A DNA stretch of 64,000 bases from positions 3,224,001-3,288,000 of the forward strand of contig NZ_AP012547.1 of assembly GCF_000828635.1 (NCBI RefSeq). The letters run 5' to 3'. A model generated the notes under the pieces. That model saw only the letters and a program-made list of their open reading frames with translations. It did not search any database and was not told the origin of the DNA. The position numbers and the translations under genes were made by a program. Below are positions 61,490 to 64,000 of the stretch, one piece after another. Within the stretch, counting starts at the first letter, position 1, and each line of letters opens with the position of its first letter. The DNA is from Sulfuritalea hydrogenivorans sk43H. GTDB lineage: Bacteria; Pseudomonadota; Gammaproteobacteria; Burkholderiales; Rhodocyclaceae.

Positions 61490-62980
61490 CTACAATCCCA
61501 ACTGCTGCCACAGTGCGTCGACGCGCTCCTTGACGGCTATGTCCATTGTAATAGGCCGCCCCCACTCGCGCGCAGTCTCGCCCGGCCACTTGTTGGTCGC
61601 GTCGATGCCCATTTTGCTACCAAGACTGGCCACCGGTGACGCGAAATCGAGGTAATCAATGGGCGTATTCTCGGCAATCAGCGTGTCGCGCGCCGCATCG
61701 ACACGGGTGGTCAGGGCCCAGATCACTTCGGGCCAGGAACGCACGTCGACGTCCTCGTCGGTGACGATGATGAACTTGGTGTACATGAACTGGCGCAAAA
61801 AGCTCCAGATGCCGAACATCACCCGCTTGGCATGCCCCGGATACTGCTTCCTGATGCTGACCACGGCCATGCGGTAGGAACAGCCCTCGGGGGGCAGGTA
61901 GAAATCGACGATCTCCGGAAACTGCTTTTGCAGCAGCGGGACGAACACCTCGTTCAGCGCCACGCCGAGCATCGCCGGCTCGTCCGGCGGCTTGCCGGTG
62001 TAGGTGGAGTGGTAGATCGGATCGCGGCGCATGGTGATGCGCTCGACCGTGAACACCGGAAACTCGGCCACCTCGTTGTAATAGCCGGTGTGGTCGCCGA
62101 AAGGGCCTTCCGCCGCGGTCTCGCCGGGATTGATGAAACCTTCGAGGACGATCTCGGCGGAACCCGGCACCTGCAAGTCGGAGCCGAGGCATTTCACCAC
62201 TTCCGTCTTGGCGCCGCGCAGCAAGCCGGCGAACTGGTATTCGGACAAGCTGTCGGGCACCGGCGTCACCGCCGCCAGAATCGTCGCCGGATCGGCGCCG
62301 ATCACCACGGCAACCGGGAAGGGTTGGCCCGGGTTCTGCGCACAGTGGTCGCGGTAATCCAGCGCGCCACCGCGATGCGCGAGCCAGCGCATGATGACCT
62401 TGTTCGGGCCGATGATCTGCTGGCGATAGATGCCGAGGTTCTGCCGCGACTTGTTCGGCCCGCGCGTGACGACCAGGCCCCAGGTGATCAGCGGTGCGGC
62501 GTCGCCCGGCCAGCAGGTCTGCACCGGCAAACGCGCGAGGTCGACGTCCTTGCCTTCCCATGCGATGTCCTGGCAAGGCGCCGAACCCAGCAGCTTCGGC
62601 GCCATGTTGAGCACCTGCTTCAGCACCGGCAGCTTTTCCCAGGCATCCTTCAATCCCTTGGGCGGCTCCGGCTCCTTGAGGTAGGCCAGCAGCGTGCCGA
62701 CGTCGCGCAGGCGGGTTTTCCAGTCGGCATCGGCCTTGTCCTCGCCCTCCGCGGCAGCGATGCCGAGCGCCACCCGGCGCGGTGTGCCGAACAGGTTGGC
62801 CAGCACCGGCATCGAATGTCCCTTCGGCTTCTCGAACAGCAGCGCCGGCCCGCCGGCGCGCAGAACGCGATCGGCAATCTCGGTCATTTCCAGGCAGGGA
62901 TCGACCTCGACCGCAATGCGCTTGAGTTCGCCCAGCGCTTCCAGCTGGGCAATGAAGTCACGCAGATCAAAATATCTCAT
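61490..62980 (-). CDS. ubiD: 3-octaprenyl-4-hydroxybenzoate carboxy-lyase UbiD
   Basis: A 496-residue prFMN-dependent decarboxylase. It begins [20 protein letters not shown] and contains the [22 protein letters not shown] substrate/cofactor region, [11 protein letters not shown] and the C-terminal [17 protein letters not shown]. It decarboxylates 4-hydroxy-3-polyprenylbenzoate in ubiquinone synthesis and needs UbiX, which is not in the window. GGAAGGAG-like CTCCTTCCC (minus-strand GGCTCCTTCCC) lies before the ATG at 62980. Confidence 0.97.
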   Translation of the reverse strand: MRYFDLRDFIAQLEALGELKRIAVEVDPCLEMTEIADRVLRAGGPALLFEKPKGHSMPVLANLFGTPRRVALGIAAAEGEDKADADWKTRLRDVGTLLAYLKEPEPPKGLKDAWEKLPVLKQVLNMAPKLLGSAPCQDIAWEGKDVDLARLPVQTCWPGDAAPLITWGLVVTRGPNKSRQNLGIYRQQIIGPNKVIMRWLAHRGGALDYRDHCAQNPGQPFPVAVVIGADPATILAAVTPVPDSLSEYQFAGLLRGAKTEVVKCLGSDLQVPGSAEIVLEGFINPGETAAEGPFGDHTGYYNEVAEFPVFTVERITMRRDPIYHSTYTGKPPDEPAMLGVALNEVFVPLLQKQFPEIVDFYLPPEGCSYRMAVVSIRKQYPGHAKRVMFGIWSFLRQFMYTKFIIVTDEDVDVRSWPEVIWALTTRVDAARDTLIAENTPIDYLDFASPVASLGSKMGIDATNKWPGETAREWGRPITMDIAVKERVDALWQQLGL

Positions 62981-63031
62981 GGGAAGGAGCCAGACATAAT
63001 TTTTGATTCTAACCGCCCGCACCCATCCTGG

Positions 63032-63055
63032 AAAAGTCGGCGCCCGCGACACGGC
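63032..63055 (+). repeat. Dispersed GTCGGCG element, copy 8 (intergenic)
   Basis: AAAAGTCGGCGCCCGCGACA then CGGC. It lies in the 152-bp gap between divergent ubiD and the histidine kinase gene. Confidence 0.75.
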
Positions 63056-63132
63056 GTCGCGGCGCCCCCCTGTTGGCGGTTTGTCGACTAAAGTGTTGCC
63101 ACCTTCCAATCCCGACTTGCCGGCAACGCACG

Positions 63133-64000
63133 ATGTCCCGCGAATTCCGTTCAGAAGAAGAGCGCGTAGCCGTCCAGGCCGAGCAGATCAAGGCATTTTT
63201 CCGCGAGACCAACGACCAGAACATCGCCGGCGCCCTGGTACTGAGCCTGCTCGTCTACATGGTGCACGACGGCATCCCGGCGTGGACATGGCTGCCGCCG
63301 CTGCTTGCCCTGTATCTGGTCACGCTGGTCCGCGCATGGCTGGTCTGGCAGTATCGCCAGTCACCGGGCCGCCGCGACACGGCAGCCTGGGGGCGCGGCC
63401 AGGACATCACCGGCGGGCTGGCGGGAATCTGCTGGGGCGTGGCCAATACCGCCATGCTGGCGCACTTGCCCACCGAATCCCAACTGGTGATCCTGACCGT
63501 GATCACGGTGGTGGCTTCAAGCAGCGGTTCCGAAGGCTTTTCCTACGTGCCGCCGTCGCGGGCCTTCATCCTCGCTTCGCTCGGCCCGCCGACGATCTGG
63601 CTGCTGATCGCCGGCGGCCGCCTGCACGTCGTCCTGGCGCTGATGCTGCTCGTGTTCCTGCCGATGACGATATGGCAGGCACAAAAGCGCAACCGGATAT
63701 TCATCGAAGCCCAGCAACTGCGCTTTCGCAACGAGGCGCTGGCCAGGGAACTGACGCAGCAGCGCGACATGGCGGAACAGGCCTACCGCACCAAGGCCCG
63801 TTTCCTCGCCGCCGCCAGCCATGACCTGCGCCAGCCGATGCAGGCCCTTTCGATCTTTCACGAGCTGCTGCGCCACGAACCGCAGACGCCGCGCGGCGCG
63901 GAACTGCTTGCCAGCGCGGAGCAGTCGGCCGAGGCCATGAACAAGCTGCTCAACGCCCTGCTCGACGTATCCAAGCTCGACGCCAATGTCATCAAGGCGG
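63133..64000 (+). CDS. Sensor histidine kinase, N-terminal part
   Basis: The gene starts at the ATG at 63133 and runs off the right edge (289 codons visible). The N-terminal half has about five TM helices ([30 protein letters not shown], a [12 protein letters not shown] segment and more). Then comes a short linker and the HisKA phosphoacceptor [16 protein letters not shown] with H230, whose DLRQP form is typical of hybrid kinases. ATPase and receiver domains should follow outside the window. The signal is unknown. Confidence 0.9.
   Translation, partial: MSREFRSEEERVAVQAEQIKAFFRETNDQNIAGALVLSLLVYMVHDGIPAWTWLPPLLALYLVTLVRAWLVWQYRQSPGRRDTAAWGRGQDITGGLAGICWGVANTAMLAHLPTESQLVILTVITVVASSSGSEGFSYVPPSRAFILASLGPPTIWLLIAGGRLHVVLALMLLVFLPMTIWQAQKRNRIFIEAQQLRFRNEALARELTQQRDMAEQAYRTKARFLAAASHDLRQPMQALSIFHELLRHEPQTPRGAELLASAEQSAEAMNKLLNALLDVSKLDANVIKA

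Overview
The window is GC-rich chromosomal DNA of a betaproteobacterium, probably from the Rhodocyclales/Sterolibacteriaceae neighbourhood. This is inferred from gene order (phoH-ybeY-corC-lnt, glyQS-gmhB-plsC, bactofilin next to argC and erpA), a Burkholderia-type trimeric porin, and an rrn operon with tRNA-Ile and tRNA-Ala in the spacer. The genus cannot be fixed from the sequence alone. Almost all of the window is compact core genome; accessory material is limited to two toxin-antitoxin pairs, a REP-associated transposase, one IS5-family element and several families of short dispersed repeats.

Layout. 1-0.84 kb: start of the division/cell-wall cluster (mraZ, rsmH) with a clear MraZ operator. 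1-14.6 kb: membrane lipid synthesis (psd) and a long run of ion and stress genes: CPA2 antiporter, HtpX protease, NhaR/NhaD, UspA, a DUF3124 protein, a two-TM K+ channel with RCK domain, a Kef-type antiporter, a CDF metal exporter and a P2-type ATPase. 14.6-25.3 kb: a GGDEF/EAL receptor, a double-thioredoxin lipoprotein-like secreted protein coupled to lutABC (lactate oxidation) with a divergent IclR regulator, then rplU-rpmA-obgE-proB. 25.3-29.2 kb: small accessory patch (VapBC-like pair, RAYT transposase, porin, RelE/Phd-like pair). 29.3-35.1 kb: a complete rrn operon on the minus strand (16S, tRNA-Ile, tRNA-Ala, 23S, 5S) with its P1 promoter, BoxA elements, processing stems and terminator. 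35.1-44.6 kb: tyrS, an M23 endopeptidase, anmK, erpA, bactofilin, argC, rpsI-rplM, a YeeE/YedE sulfur transporter and a frameshifted queC. 44.6-56.1 kb: miaB-phoH-ybeY-corC-lnt, glyQS, gmhB-plsC and two adjacent YgjP-like genes. 56.1-64 kb: IS5 element, gloA, DOPA-dioxygenase-like gene, an exported TsaA/TrmO-domain protein, lipoprotein, ubiD and the start of a histidine kinase.

The most notable signals are: (1) a ~121-nt hairpin insertion in helix 25 of the 23S rRNA, the classical site of excised intervening sequences, which predicts a fragmented 23S rRNA; (2) a dispersed ~21-bp GC-rich element present in at least eight good copies, both between genes and in frame inside coding regions; (3) three copies of a CGCAGATT-type inverted-repeat element within 8 kb; (4) a one-base frameshift in queC; (5) an apparently metal-site-less YgjP paralogue directly before the intact one; (6) a signal-peptide-bearing TsaA/TrmO domain; and (7) an intrinsic terminator hairpin for htpX that lies inside the signal-peptide codons of the next gene.
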